This document shows, piece after piece, positions 8,449-18,501 of a stretch of 64,000 bases of DNA. Under the pieces are notes generated by a model. It ran no database searches. It had not been told where the DNA came from and was given only the letters and a program-made list of their open reading frames with translations. The stretch comes from Comamonas endophytica (lineage in GTDB: Bacteria > Pseudomonadota > Gammaproteobacteria > Burkholderiales > Burkholderiaceae_C): assembly GCF_023634805.2 (NCBI RefSeq), contig NZ_CP106881.1, positions 2,152,001 to 2,216,000 of the forward strand, in the 5' to 3' direction. Within the stretch, counting starts at the first letter, position 1. Each line of letters starts with the position of its first letter. The translations under genes were made by a program, and so were the position numbers.

Positions 8449-8859
8449 ATGACCCGATTCATTCCCGCCGCACTGATCGCGGCTGCCTTCCTCGCCACGG
8501 CCGCCCAGGCGGCCGAGCCCGTCACCACCAGCAGCGGCCTGGTCTACCAGAGCCTCAAGGAAGGCACGGGCGCCACCCCCACGGCGCGCGATACGGTGCG
8601 CGTGCATTACCGCGGCTACTTTCCCGATACCGGCAAGGAATTCGACAGTTCCATCCAGCGTGGCCAGCCGATCGACTTCCCGCTCAACGGCGTGATTCCC
8701 TGCTGGACCGAGGGGCTGCAGAAGATGAAGGTCGGCGGCAAGGCCAAGCTGACCTGCCCGGCATCGATTGCCTATGGCAGCCGCGGCGCGGGCGGGGTGA
8801 TCCCGCCCAACGCGACCCTGAATTTCGAGGTCGAGCTGCTTCAGGTCAAAGGCAAGTAA
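8449..8859 (+). CDS. Periplasmic FKBP-type peptidyl-prolyl cis-trans isomerase
   Basis: The 136-residue protein has a Sec signal peptide (AAAFLATAAQA, cleavage near residue 21) and one FKBP domain with VRVHYRGYFPDTGKEFDSS, WTEGLQKMKVGG, YGSRGAGG and the terminal IPPNATLNFEVELL. It catalyses proline isomerisation during folding in the periplasm. AAGGAG lies six bases before the ATG. The gene is convergent with norR with only three bases between the stop codons, leaving no room for a separate terminator. Confidence 0.92.
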   Translation: MTRFIPAALIAAAFLATAAQAAEPVTTSSGLVYQSLKEGTGATPTARDTVRVHYRGYFPDTGKEFDSSIQRGQPIDFPLNGVIPCWTEGLQKMKVGGKAKLTCPASIAYGSRGAGGVIPPNATLNFEVELLQVKGK

Positions 8860-8862
8860 GGC

Positions 8863-10447
<1,585 letters not shown>

Positions 10448-10452
<5 letters not shown>

Positions 10453-10504
10453 TTTGACTCTCTGCTATGTCAAATCGACTTGATTTTGCCAGGGTCGAAT
10501 TGAC
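10448..10504. promoter_or_regulatory. Three NorR binding sites (GT-N7-AC)
   Basis: Three 11-bp elements fit the NorR enhancer core GT-N7-AC and also share a GTC...GAC form: GTCATTTTGAC (10448-10458), GTCAAATCGAC (10469-10479) and GTCGAATTGAC (10494-10504). Their centres are 21 and 25 bp apart, and the last ends 41 bp before the sigma-54 promoter. E. coli norVW also has three sites, which are needed for NorR hexamer assembly. The first overlaps the norR initiation codon. Confidence 0.85.
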
Positions 10505-10545
10505 GCATGACAAGCCAAGCCATTGATTCCTAAGAGGTTGGCCGC

Positions 10546-10561
10546 TGGCACGCCGCTTGCA
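10546..10561 (+). promoter_or_regulatory. Sigma-54 promoter of hmp
   Basis: TGGCACGCCGCTTGCA matches the sigma-54 consensus TGGCACG-N4-TTGCW at every position. The start codon of hmp is 45 bp downstream, leaving a short leader. Together with the upstream NorR sites this is a textbook NO-responsive enhancer-promoter layout. Confidence 0.9.
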
Positions 10562-10605
10562 CCTGTCAACGCAACCGGGCTGTTCCCGAAATTCCAGGAG
10601 TCTGC

Positions 10606-11772
10606 ATGCTGACCGCCGAACAACGCGCCATCGTCCAATCCACCGTTCCGCTGCTGGAAGCCGGCGGCGAGGCGCTGATCACCCATTTCTACCAGCGCCT
10701 GCTGGGCGAGCATCCCGAGGTGCGTCCGCTGTTCAACAGCACACACCAGAAGACCGGCGCCCAGCCGCGCGCGCTGGCCTTCAGCGTGCTGATGTACGCC
10801 AAGCATATCGACCGGCTCGAGAACCTGGGCAATCTGCCCGCGCAGATCATCAACAAGCACGTGGCCTTGCAGGTGCAACCCGAGCACTATCCGATCGTCG
10901 GCCGGTGCCTGCTGTCCTCGATCCGCGAGGTGCTGGGCGCCGAGATCGCCACCGATGCGGTGATCGATGCCTGGGCCGCGGCTTATCAGCAGCTGGCCGA
11001 TATCCTGATCGGCGCCGAAGCCCAGGCGTACGACCGCAACGCCAGCGCCGAAGGCGGCTGGCGCGGCGCGCGCGCCTTCCGCGTGGCGCGCAAGCAGGCC
11101 GAGAGCCCGGAAATCACCTCGTTCTATCTCGCGCCCGTCGATGGCGGCGCCGTGATGGCGCATCTGCCGGGCCAGTTCATCGGCCTGCGCGTGATGGTCG
11201 ATGGCCAGGAGCAGCGGCGCAACTATTCGCTGTCGGCGCTGGCCAACGGCCGCGAGCTGCGCATCAGCGTCAAGCGCGAAGCGCAGGGCGTGGTCTCGCG
11301 CCATCTGCATGACGTGGTGCAGGAAGGCGACGTGCTGGAGATCTTCCCGCCCGCGGGCCATTTCACGCTGGCCGAGGGCGACAAGCCGCTGGTGCTGATC
11401 AGCGGCGGCGTGGGCATTACCCCGACCCTGCCGATGCTGGCGTCGGCGCTGGGCAGCGCGCGGCCGGTGGTCTTCATCCACTGCGCGCGCACGCCCGAGG
11501 TGCAGGGCTTTCGTGCACGCCTCGATGCACTGGCGCTCGAGCACCCGCAGCTGCAGTGCCACTACCTCTATGACGGGACGGACGCGGGCACGCCGCAGCG
11601 CATCGGCGTCGAGCAACTGGCCCGCTGGCTGCCCGCGTCGCGCGACGTCGAGGCCTATTTCTGCGGCCCGCAGCCCTTCATGGCGGCGGTGCAGCAGGGC
11701 CTGCGCGCGCTGGGCGTGCCCGCGGCGCAGACGCACCACGAGTTCTTCGGGCCGAGCCAGGCGCTGGCGTAG
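10606..11772 (+). CDS. hmp: Flavohemoglobin / nitric oxide dioxygenase
   Basis: The 388-residue protein has an N-terminal globin domain followed by a ferredoxin-reductase-like FAD/NAD(P)H module. Key globin residues fall at the same numbers as in E. coli Hmp: Tyr29 and Gln53 in the distal pocket, His85 as proximal haem ligand and Tyr95. The reductase part shows RNYSLS (FAD), GVGITPTLPML (NADH) and a terminal FCGPQPFM...HHEFFGP. It converts NO and O2 to nitrate in the cytoplasm. It is divergent from norR and preceded by a sigma-54 promoter. Confidence 0.96.
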   Translation: MLTAEQRAIVQSTVPLLEAGGEALITHFYQRLLGEHPEVRPLFNSTHQKTGAQPRALAFSVLMYAKHIDRLENLGNLPAQIINKHVALQVQPEHYPIVGRCLLSSIREVLGAEIATDAVIDAWAAAYQQLADILIGAEAQAYDRNASAEGGWRGARAFRVARKQAESPEITSFYLAPVDGGAVMAHLPGQFIGLRVMVDGQEQRRNYSLSALANGRELRISVKREAQGVVSRHLHDVVQEGDVLEIFPPAGHFTLAEGDKPLVLISGGVGITPTLPMLASALGSARPVVFIHCARTPEVQGFRARLDALALEHPQLQCHYLYDGTDAGTPQRIGVEQLARWLPASRDVEAYFCGPQPFMAAVQQGLRALGVPAAQTHHEFFGPSQALA

Positions 11773-11956
11773 GCCCAGGTACGGCATGGCCGGGCCCGGC
11801 CAGCGCATCCGCGCATGGCTTCTTGCCCGGCACCATGATGGCGCGCCCGGAGCTGGCCGCGGCGCGCCCGCAGGCAGACCATGCGGATATGCATGATCTC
11901 CTCGCACCCATCGAGCCCCCATGCCGGCGCCTGGGCATACAGCCGGGAGCGGGCGC

Positions 11957-13726
11957 ATGAGGGTTGCCGGGCCTGCAGCGCTGATGCCTGCGTTGCCCGC
12001 ACCCCCCACGCGCCAGCCCGCCGCCGAGGCCGGATTCCGTCGCCCTGCAGCGCCGGCCACGCGCACCCTGAACACCGCGCAGCTCATCAACCAGCAGGAG
12101 GAGCTGCAGGCGTCGCTCTCTGCCGAGATGGCCGCGGCGGCCGCGCATTGGGAAACCGATGCGCGCCAGGCGTTTGCGGCGCGCGCGGCGACGATGGTCA
12201 ACGATGTGGTCAGCGACTGCATGTATCCCGTGCACAGCGCGATGATCGACAGCCCCGGCCACACCGTACGCCGGGAGGCCTTCGAGGCGGCGGCGGCGCT
12301 GGCCCGCAGGCAGGTCGAGCGGCACCAGCAGGTCGCGCTGTCCCTGGAGCCCATGCGCGACCCGGTGCCGACGGTGCAGAGGCTCGATTCGGGCCGTATC
12401 CTGCTGCTGCGCCCCGCGCCGGCCATCGAGAACCTGGTGCTCAGCGGGGGCGGCGCCAAGGGCATGGCCAATGCGCCGGCGCTGCGCGCGCTCGACAACC
12501 TCGGGCTGCTGTCGCAGCTCAAGCAGGTGGTGGGCAGCTCGGTCGGGGCGATGACCGCGGTCCTGATGGCCAGCGGGATGTCCGCGAAGCGCTTCCAGCG
12601 CCTGCTCAACGGCAGCAAGATGCTGTCGATGCTGGGTACCCCCGAGGATTTCGCGCGCCTGTACCCGCAGGTGAAGTTCGCGTGCCCGGGCTTTGCCGGA
12701 GGCGCGCTGGTGCAGATGCTGGACCGGCAGACAGGCGAGACGGTGGCGCGTCATCTCCGGGAGCATTGGGCGCAGCTGGTGCGCGAGCCGGCGTGGGCGC
12801 AGTGCACGGCGCAGGAACAGCAGCGCCTGGGGCAGCTGTGCGCACCGGATTTCTCGCAGCCGCGCAGCACCCAGATGGTGACCTTTGGCGACCTGCACCT
12901 GCTGCACAGGATGGCGCCGCAGCATTTCAAGGAACTGGTCGTGACCGGCTGGAACCGGGAAGAGCGGCGCGTGGGCTATTTCTCGCACCGGACCCATCCC
13001 GATCTTCCCGTGGCGCTGGCCGGCCGCATCTCCGCCAGCGTCCCGGTGCTGTTTGCCGACGTGATCCTGCAGGGCCAGCACTGGACCGATGGCGGCGTGG
13101 GCAGCCTGATCCCGGCCGAGGCGGTGCTGGGGAGGCTGAGCGGACAGGCGCTGGCCGAGACCCAGGCGCGCACCCTGCTGATGACCTTTGCCGACCATGG
13201 CCGCGCGGACAAGGTCATGCACGCTCCGCCCCAGCCGCATTTCCTGCCTGCGGCCTGGCTGCTGGCGATCCTGTCGGGCAATCCGCAGTTCGCAAAGCAC
13301 AACGGGGAAGACCTGCTCAAGGTGCGGGCCGCCGGGCTGATGGCCATGCCGGTGCGCCACGGCGACCTGGGCATCGGTTCGTTCCATGCCTCGGCGCAGC
13401 GCATCGACAGGGCCAAGCGTGAGGCCCTGAAGCAGGCGCTCGCGCATATCGAGCTGAGCCGGCACAACTACCGCCATGACCTCGTGGATGATGTGCAGGC
13501 CGCGGCTGCGCTGCTGTCGCCTGCCGAGCAGGCACTGTTCCTGGCGCGGCATGCGAACGATGCCACGCCGCTGCACGCCCAGCTGCGCGCGGCCATCGGG
13601 GCGCTGCAGGGCCAGCCCGCGCCCGCGCAGGAAGCGGCCCAACGCGCGGCAGCGCTGGACTGGGCACGGCGCGATCCGGTTTGCCAGGCCCCGGCGGCGC
13701 CCATGCCCGGCACCCTGCGCGCCTGA
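11957..13726 (+). CDS. Patatin-like phospholipase, ExoU-like
   Basis: The 589-residue protein has a patatin-type acyl hydrolase domain from about residue 158. The oxyanion-hole motif is SGGGAKG (163-169), the nucleophile motif GSSVG places Ser195, and the dyad aspartate is Asp378 in DGG. The spacing and the surrounding sequence resemble the bacterial cytotoxin ExoU. About 155 N-terminal residues are alpha-helical and charged, with no Sec signal peptide; the last 150 residues are helical, as in effector C-termini. The ATG at 11957 is chosen over 11921 because GGGAG lies seven bases upstream. No type III secretion or chaperone gene is in the window, so delivery is unknown. It could instead act inside the cell. 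Confidence 0.75.
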   Translation: MRVAGPAALMPALPAPPTRQPAAEAGFRRPAAPATRTLNTAQLINQQEELQASLSAEMAAAAAHWETDARQAFAARAATMVNDVVSDCMYPVHSAMIDSPGHTVRREAFEAAAALARRQVERHQQVALSLEPMRDPVPTVQRLDSGRILLLRPAPAIENLVLSGGGAKGMANAPALRALDNLGLLSQLKQVVGSSVGAMTAVLMASGMSAKRFQRLLNGSKMLSMLGTPEDFARLYPQVKFACPGFAGGALVQMLDRQTGETVARHLREHWAQLVREPAWAQCTAQEQQRLGQLCAPDFSQPRSTQMVTFGDLHLLHRMAPQHFKELVVTGWNREERRVGYFSHRTHPDLPVALAGRISASVPVLFADVILQGQHWTDGGVGSLIPAEAVLGRLSGQALAETQARTLLMTFADHGRADKVMHAPPQPHFLPAAWLLAILSGNPQFAKHNGEDLLKVRAAGLMAMPVRHGDLGIGSFHASAQRIDRAKREALKQALAHIELSRHNYRHDLVDDVQAAAALLSPAEQALFLARHANDATPLHAQLRAAIGALQGQPAPAQEAAQRAAALDWARRDPVCQAPAAPMPGTLRA

Positions 13727-13836
13727 TCCCGGGCCCCATACTCCCGGCCTGCTCTTGTACGACTCCTTCAGCCCGCGCCGGCTGCCGGCGTGGTAGCGTT
13801 GCGCCTGCGGCAACCATCCTGAGGAAAGAGCGGAGC

Positions 13837-15114
13837 ATGCAAGCCCAGACCCTGGCATTGAGACGTGCGAAACGGCAGGCCCTGGGCCTGCTGGTTGCGG
13901 TGGCGCTGGTCTTTGCGGCGACGGGCTTCATGGCCCCCAGCCTCGGCGTGCGCTGCCTGCAGGCCGTGACCGAGGCCGCAATGGTCGGCGCGCTGGCCGA
14001 CTGGTTTGCCGTCACGGCGCTGTTCCGGCGCATTCCGCTGCCCTGGGTCGGGCGCCACACGGCGATCATTCCGCGCAACAAGGACCGCATTGGCGACAAC
14101 CTGGCGCATTTCGTGCGCGACCGCTTCCTCGACCCGGCCTCGCTGCTGGCGCTGATCCGCAGGAACGATCCCGCGCAGTGGCTGGCGAGCTGGCTCACGG
14201 CGCCGGCGAACAGTGCGTTGCTGGGCCGGCAGGTGGCGCGGCTGGCGCTGGCGGCGCTGGAGATGGTGCAGGACCGGCAGGTGCAGCGCTTCCTGATGCA
14301 GTCGTTGCGCGCGGTGCTGGCGCAGGTCGACCTGTCGCGCGCCGCGGCCTCGGTGCTGACCACGCTGACGCAGGGCGGGCGCCACCAGCAGCTGCTCGAC
14401 GATGTGCTGGCGCGCATCGCCACCACGGTGCAGGCCGGGCACACGCGCGAGTTCATCGCCGCCAGCATCATCGAGTGGCTCAAGCGCGAGCACCCGCTCA
14501 AGGAAAGGATGCTGCCCAGCGACTGGCTGGGCGGCAAGGGCGCGGAAATGATCGCGCAGGCGCTCGAGAGCCTCTTCGACGACATCGCGCACAACCCCGA
14601 GCACCGGGTGCGCGAAGCGCTCGACGCGGCGGTGGCGCGGCTCATCGAACGGCTGCGCACCGACGCCGGCTTCGCGGCCCAGGCCGAGCAGCTGCGCCAC
14701 TATCTGCTGCATGACGAGAAGCTGTCCGGTTACCTGCAGACGCTGTGGGGGCAGCTGCGCCAGCGCCTGCAGACCGACCTGGCCGACGAGCACTCGCACA
14801 TCGCGCGCAAGGCTGCGGCCATGGGCCGCTGGCTGGGGCAGTCGCTGGCCAGCGACCCGGCGCTGCGCCAGTCGATGAACGCGCGGCTGGAGCGCTGGGC
14901 GGCGGCGCTGGCGCCGGACATGGCGCAGTTCCTGGCCGAGCACATCAGCGATACCGTCAAGCGCTGGGACGCGCGGGAGCTGTCGCAGTTGGTGGAACTG
15001 CACATCGGCAAGGACCTGCAGTTCATCCGCATCAACGGTACCTTGGTCGGCGGCGCCATCGGCCTGCTGCTGTTTCTCCTGGCACAGCTGCCGCACTGGT
15101 GGGGGCTGACCTGA
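13837..15114 (+). CDS. DUF445-family membrane protein
   Basis: The 425-residue protein belongs to the DUF445 family. It starts with a hydrophobic segment (about 15-37), followed by the family signature EAAMVGALADWFAVTALFRRIPLP, HTAIIPRNKDRIGDNLAHFV. A long helical middle and a C-terminal membrane segment (about 400-425, GGAIGLLLFLLAQLPHW) complete it. The function of the family is unknown; the topology suggests a large domain held between two membrane anchors. AAAGAGCGGAGC precedes the ATG. It follows the patatin gene by 110 bp. Confidence 0.85.
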   Translation: MQAQTLALRRAKRQALGLLVAVALVFAATGFMAPSLGVRCLQAVTEAAMVGALADWFAVTALFRRIPLPWVGRHTAIIPRNKDRIGDNLAHFVRDRFLDPASLLALIRRNDPAQWLASWLTAPANSALLGRQVARLALAALEMVQDRQVQRFLMQSLRAVLAQVDLSRAAASVLTTLTQGGRHQQLLDDVLARIATTVQAGHTREFIAASIIEWLKREHPLKERMLPSDWLGGKGAEMIAQALESLFDDIAHNPEHRVREALDAAVARLIERLRTDAGFAAQAEQLRHYLLHDEKLSGYLQTLWGQLRQRLQTDLADEHSHIARKAAAMGRWLGQSLASDPALRQSMNARLERWAAALAPDMAQFLAEHISDTVKRWDARELSQLVELHIGKDLQFIRINGTLVGGAIGLLLFLLAQLPHWWGLT

Positions 15115-15211
15115 GCCTGCATGCCTAGAAGCTTTGCGCACAGTGAAAGTCGATTGTCAAGGGTAGGACAATTGCACAGGGTTATGTCGGTGTTGTAACC
15201 GCTTGGTAAAT

Positions 15212-15230
15212 AATAATGCGATTGATTCTC
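15212..15230 (+). promoter_or_regulatory. Fur box upstream of the TonB receptor
   Basis: AATAATGCGATTGATTCTC matches 13 of 19 positions of the Fur consensus GATAATGATAATCATTATC. It lies 40 bp before the receptor start codon, so iron-bound Fur would repress the receptor. A separate inverted repeat ATTGTC-N8-GACAAT at 15153-15172 lies upstream and has no assigned regulator. Confidence 0.75.
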
Positions 15231-15269
15231 AAGAAGAATCCGTATTTTTTTCATTTACCGGACCTGACC

Positions 15270-17219
15270 ATGCATTCGCTTCGTATCCCGTATCCCACCC
15301 TTGCCGCGGCCATCATGGCCACTGGTTTCAGCGCACTGGCCGCTGCCCAGGAGACCAAGGCCATGGATACGGTGGTGGTGACGGCTGCCGGTTACGAGCA
15401 GCAGATCAAGGAAGCGCCCGCATCGATTTCCGTGGTCACGCGCGAGGAGCTGGAAAAGCGCGCCTACACCAACCTGCATGACGCGCTGCGCGACGTGCCC
15501 GGCGTGATCCTGACGCCCTCGGACAACAACTCCAACGACATCAGCCTGCGCGGCATGGGTGCCAACTACACGCTGATCCTGATCGACGGCAAGCGCTCGA
15601 ACACGCGCGAGACCCAGACCAACGGCAGCACCGGCACCGACCAGAGCTGGATTCCCCCGCTGGAAGCCATCGAGCGCATCGAGGTCGTGCGCGGCCCCAT
15701 GTCGTCGCTGTACGGCTCGGACGCCATGGGCGGCGTGATCAACGTGATCACCCGCAAGGTGGCCAAGGAGTGGCATGGCTCGGTGCGCACCGATGCCACG
15801 CTGCAGGAACGCTCGAGCTCGGGCGACGCCTACCAGGGCAACTTCTACCTGTCGGGTCCGATCCAGGACGAGCTGCTGGGCCTGAGCATCTACGGCAACT
15901 ACAACAAGCGCGAGGAAGACCGCATCCTGCAGGGTTTCAACGACTATGAAAACCGCGCCATCAACGTGAAGCTGGCGCTGACGCCCAACAAGGACCACGA
16001 CGTGATCCTCGAGCTGGGCACGGCCCGGCAGCATTTCATCTCCTCGCCCGGCATGACGCTGGCGCCCACCGCCGCGCTCAGCGACCGCAAGTTCGAGCGC
16101 GACAACTACTCGCTGCAGCACAAGGGCCGATTTGGCTGGGCGACCTCGGACACCTACCTGCAGCAGGAGGAAACGAAGAACCTGTCGCGCGACATGACGA
16201 TCAAGAACACGGTGTTCAACAGCAGCTGGACCATGCCCCTGGGCAACCAGCACCTGCTCACGACGGGCGTGTTCTACAACAACCAGGACCTCAAGGACAC
16301 GACCACCAACACGCTGCGCGGCTCGACCCGCGACGCGGCCGACCGCAGCCAGTACGCGGTGTTTGCCGAGGACGAATGGCGCCTGCGCGAGGACTTCGCG
16401 CTGACCGGCGGCCTGCGCTACGACCATGACAGCCAGGCCGGCGGCCATGTGAGCCCGCGCCTGTATGGCGTGTGGACCGTGGACCCGCGCTGGACCGTCA
16501 AGGGCGGCGTCTCCACGGGCTTCCGCGCGCCATCGCTGCGCCAGACCCTGGGCGACTGGGGCCAGTCCAGCCGCGGCGGCGACATCTACGGCAATCCCGA
16601 CCTGAAGCCCGAGACCTCGCTGACCAAGGAAATCGGCGTGCTGTTCGACAGCGGCACCGGCACCACCGCCGGCGTGACGCTGTTCGACAACGAGTTCGAG
16701 GACAAGATCACGCGCATAGCCTGCCCGACCTGCGGCCCGCTCAATTCCTCCGGCCGGATTCCCACGACCAACGTGAACGTCGACAAGGCCATCACGCGCG
16801 GCCTCGAAGCCTCGCTGGGCACGCTGCTGACCCGGGACCTGCGCCTGACCTCGAGCTACACCTTCACCAAGTCCGAGCAAAAGAGCGGCGAGTTCGCCGG
16901 CCTGCCGCTGAACCAGCTGCCACGCCACCTGCTGAACGTGGGCCTGGACTGGAACCCCACCGGCCAGATCAACGCCTGGACCAAGCTCTCGTACCGCGGC
17001 AAGGAAAGCGACAGCCCGGGATCGGCCTCGTCCGGCAGCTTCAACCAGAAGAGCTATGCGCTGCTGGACCTGGGCGGCTCGTACAAGTTCAGCAAGACCG
17101 TCACGCTCTACGCGGGCATCTACAACCTGCTGGACAAGGAAGTGCTGTATGACGGTGTCAACTACGACTCGGTGCAGGACGGCCGCCGCTACTGGCTGGG
17201 CATGAACGTGAAGTTCTAA
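15270..17219 (+). CDS. TonB-dependent siderophore receptor (FepA/CirA-like)
   Basis: The 649-residue outer-membrane receptor has a signal peptide (ending about ALAAAQ), a TonB box DTVVVTA at 33-39, and a plug domain with ASISVVTREEL, ISLRGMG, and the IEVVRGPMSSLYGSDAMGGVINVIT signature. A 22-strand barrel follows, with GGLRYDHD, STGFRAPSLRQ and a terminal aromatic residue (MNVKF). The resemblance is to ferric-catecholate receptors such as FepA and CirA. The ATG at 15270 is preferred over 15216, because the latter is inside the Fur box. It is followed by a siderophore-type binding protein. The exact ligand is unknown. Confidence 0.9.
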   Translation: MHSLRIPYPTLAAAIMATGFSALAAAQETKAMDTVVVTAAGYEQQIKEAPASISVVTREELEKRAYTNLHDALRDVPGVILTPSDNNSNDISLRGMGANYTLILIDGKRSNTRETQTNGSTGTDQSWIPPLEAIERIEVVRGPMSSLYGSDAMGGVINVITRKVAKEWHGSVRTDATLQERSSSGDAYQGNFYLSGPIQDELLGLSIYGNYNKREEDRILQGFNDYENRAINVKLALTPNKDHDVILELGTARQHFISSPGMTLAPTAALSDRKFERDNYSLQHKGRFGWATSDTYLQQEETKNLSRDMTIKNTVFNSSWTMPLGNQHLLTTGVFYNNQDLKDTTTNTLRGSTRDAADRSQYAVFAEDEWRLREDFALTGGLRYDHDSQAGGHVSPRLYGVWTVDPRWTVKGGVSTGFRAPSLRQTLGDWGQSSRGGDIYGNPDLKPETSLTKEIGVLFDSGTGTTAGVTLFDNEFEDKITRIACPTCGPLNSSGRIPTTNVNVDKAITRGLEASLGTLLTRDLRLTSSYTFTKSEQKSGEFAGLPLNQLPRHLLNVGLDWNPTGQINAWTKLSYRGKESDSPGSASSGSFNQKSYALLDLGGSYKFSKTVTLYAGIYNLLDKEVLYDGVNYDSVQDGRRYWLGMNVKF

Positions 17220-17226
17220 GCATTCC

Positions 17227-17274
17227 GCCATGGCTTGCCATGGCACCTGTGCCGCGCAGCTTCGGTTGCGCGGC
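17227..17274 (+). promoter_or_regulatory. Two intercistronic hairpins between receptor and binding-protein genes
   Basis: GCCATGGC-TT-GCCATGGC (17227-17244) and GCCGCGCA-N8-TGCGCGGC (17251-17274) are perfect inverted repeats placed directly after the receptor stop codon. No long T-run follows, so they more likely stabilise the 3' end or partly attenuate readthrough than fully terminate. Confidence 0.6.
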
Positions 17275-17301
17275 TTCGTCATTTCCTACCGGATGAAACC
17301 C

Positions 17302-18270
17302 ATGAACTTCATGACTTCGCGCCGCAGCGTGACCATTGCCCTGACGGCCGCCGCCTGGGGCCTTTCGGCCCCGGCCATGGCTGCCGCACCGGCGCAGCCC
17401 GCCCACATCACCGTCCAGCATGCCAAGGGCACGGCCACGGTGCCGCTCAAGCCGCAGCGCGTCGTGGTCTATGACCTGGCGGCGCTCGATGCGATGCAGG
17501 CCCTGCAGCTGCCCGTGGCCGGCGTGGCCAAGGCCCAGTATCCCGACTACCTCGCGGCCTATGCCGATGCGAAATACCAGGCTGCGGGCACGCTGTTCAT
17601 TCCCGACTATGAAGCGCTGAGCCGCATCCAGCCCGATCTGATCGTGGTGGCGGGGCGCTCGGCCGCGCAGTACGAGGTGCTGTCGAAGATCGCGCCCACG
17701 CTGGACCTGAGCGTCAACAACCAGCGGCTGCTGGACGACATGGAGCGCAATGTCACCACGCTGTCCAGCCTCTGGGGCAAGCAGGCCGAGGGCCGGCAAC
17801 TGATGGCCAGGGTGCGCGGCGAGGTCGACAGCCTCAAGGCGGTTGCCGCCCAGGCGGAACCCGGCCTGCTGGTGCTGGCCGTGAACCGCAACATGAGCGC
17901 CCAGCCGCCCGGCGCGCGCTTTGGCCTGCTGCACGATGTGCTGGGCATCAAGCCGGGGATTCCCGCCGATCCATCGAAGCCGCGCGGCGTGCCGGTGAAG
18001 ATGGAGGACATCGCGAAACTCGACCCCGCCTGGATCTACGTGATCGACCGCAATGCCGGCACCGGCACGCAGACCGACAAGGACGGCAAGCCGGTGGTGC
18101 CCTCGAAGCAGCTGTTCGACAACGCGCAGATCCGCGCCACCCAGGCGGGGCAGAAGGGGCGCGTGGTGTTCCTCGATCCCAAGGGGTGGTATCTGCTGGG
18201 CAGCGCCGGGCCGACAGCGATGCTGCGGAATGTGGGGGAGATCAAGGGGGCGCTGCAGGCGGGGAGGTGA
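17302..18270 (+). CDS. Siderophore ABC-transporter substrate-binding protein (FepB/FatB-like)
   Basis: The roughly 322-residue periplasmic protein has a Sec signal (cleavage after AMAAA) and a class III helical-backbone binding fold. The N-lobe has PQRVVVYDLAALD and the region PDYEALSRIQPDLIVVAGRSA; the C-lobe has DPAWIYVIDRN. This is the siderophore/haem/B12 binding-protein family. ATGs at 17293, 17302 and 17311 are in frame; 17302 has GGATG at suitable spacing. It probably shares Fur control with the receptor upstream. No matching permease or ATPase gene is adjacent, since an opposite-strand gene follows. Confidence 0.87.
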   Translation: MNFMTSRRSVTIALTAAAWGLSAPAMAAAPAQPAHITVQHAKGTATVPLKPQRVVVYDLAALDAMQALQLPVAGVAKAQYPDYLAAYADAKYQAAGTLFIPDYEALSRIQPDLIVVAGRSAAQYEVLSKIAPTLDLSVNNQRLLDDMERNVTTLSSLWGKQAEGRQLMARVRGEVDSLKAVAAQAEPGLLVLAVNRNMSAQPPGARFGLLHDVLGIKPGIPADPSKPRGVPVKMEDIAKLDPAWIYVIDRNAGTGTQTDKDGKPVVPSKQLFDNAQIRATQAGQKGRVVFLDPKGWYLLGSAGPTAMLRNVGEIKGALQAGR

Positions 18271-18304
18271 GGGTTTAAAACCGCGCGCTCCAACTCCCGC
18301 ACAC

Positions 18305-18489
18305 CGTTCGCCCTGAGCTTGTCGAAGGGCGTTTCAGGGCGCAATCCTGGTTCGGGCCTCATACTTGAGGACAGGCCGTCCATCCTTCGACAAGCTCAGG
18401 ACGAACGGTTTTTATGACCATCCTTCGACAAGCTCAGGACGAACGGTTTTTATGACCATCCTTCGACAAGCTCAGGACGAACGGTTTTT
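18305..18489. repeat. Intergenic repeat cluster b with three tandem 38-bp units
   Basis: One inverted copy of the repeat family (18305-18329) is followed by three direct copies starting at 18381, 18419 and 18457. Each unit is the 28-nt element CATCCTTCGACAAGC... followed by a TTTTTATGAC linker, giving an exact 38-bp period. The cluster fills the junction between the convergent binding-protein and TPR-like genes. Confidence 0.92.
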
Positions 18490-18501
18490 TGCGCCCAAGC
18501 T

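Noticed and set aside
11921..11956. Earlier ATG for the patatin-like gene
   Set aside because: There is no ribosome-binding site before 11921, whereas 11957 has GGGAG at proper spacing.
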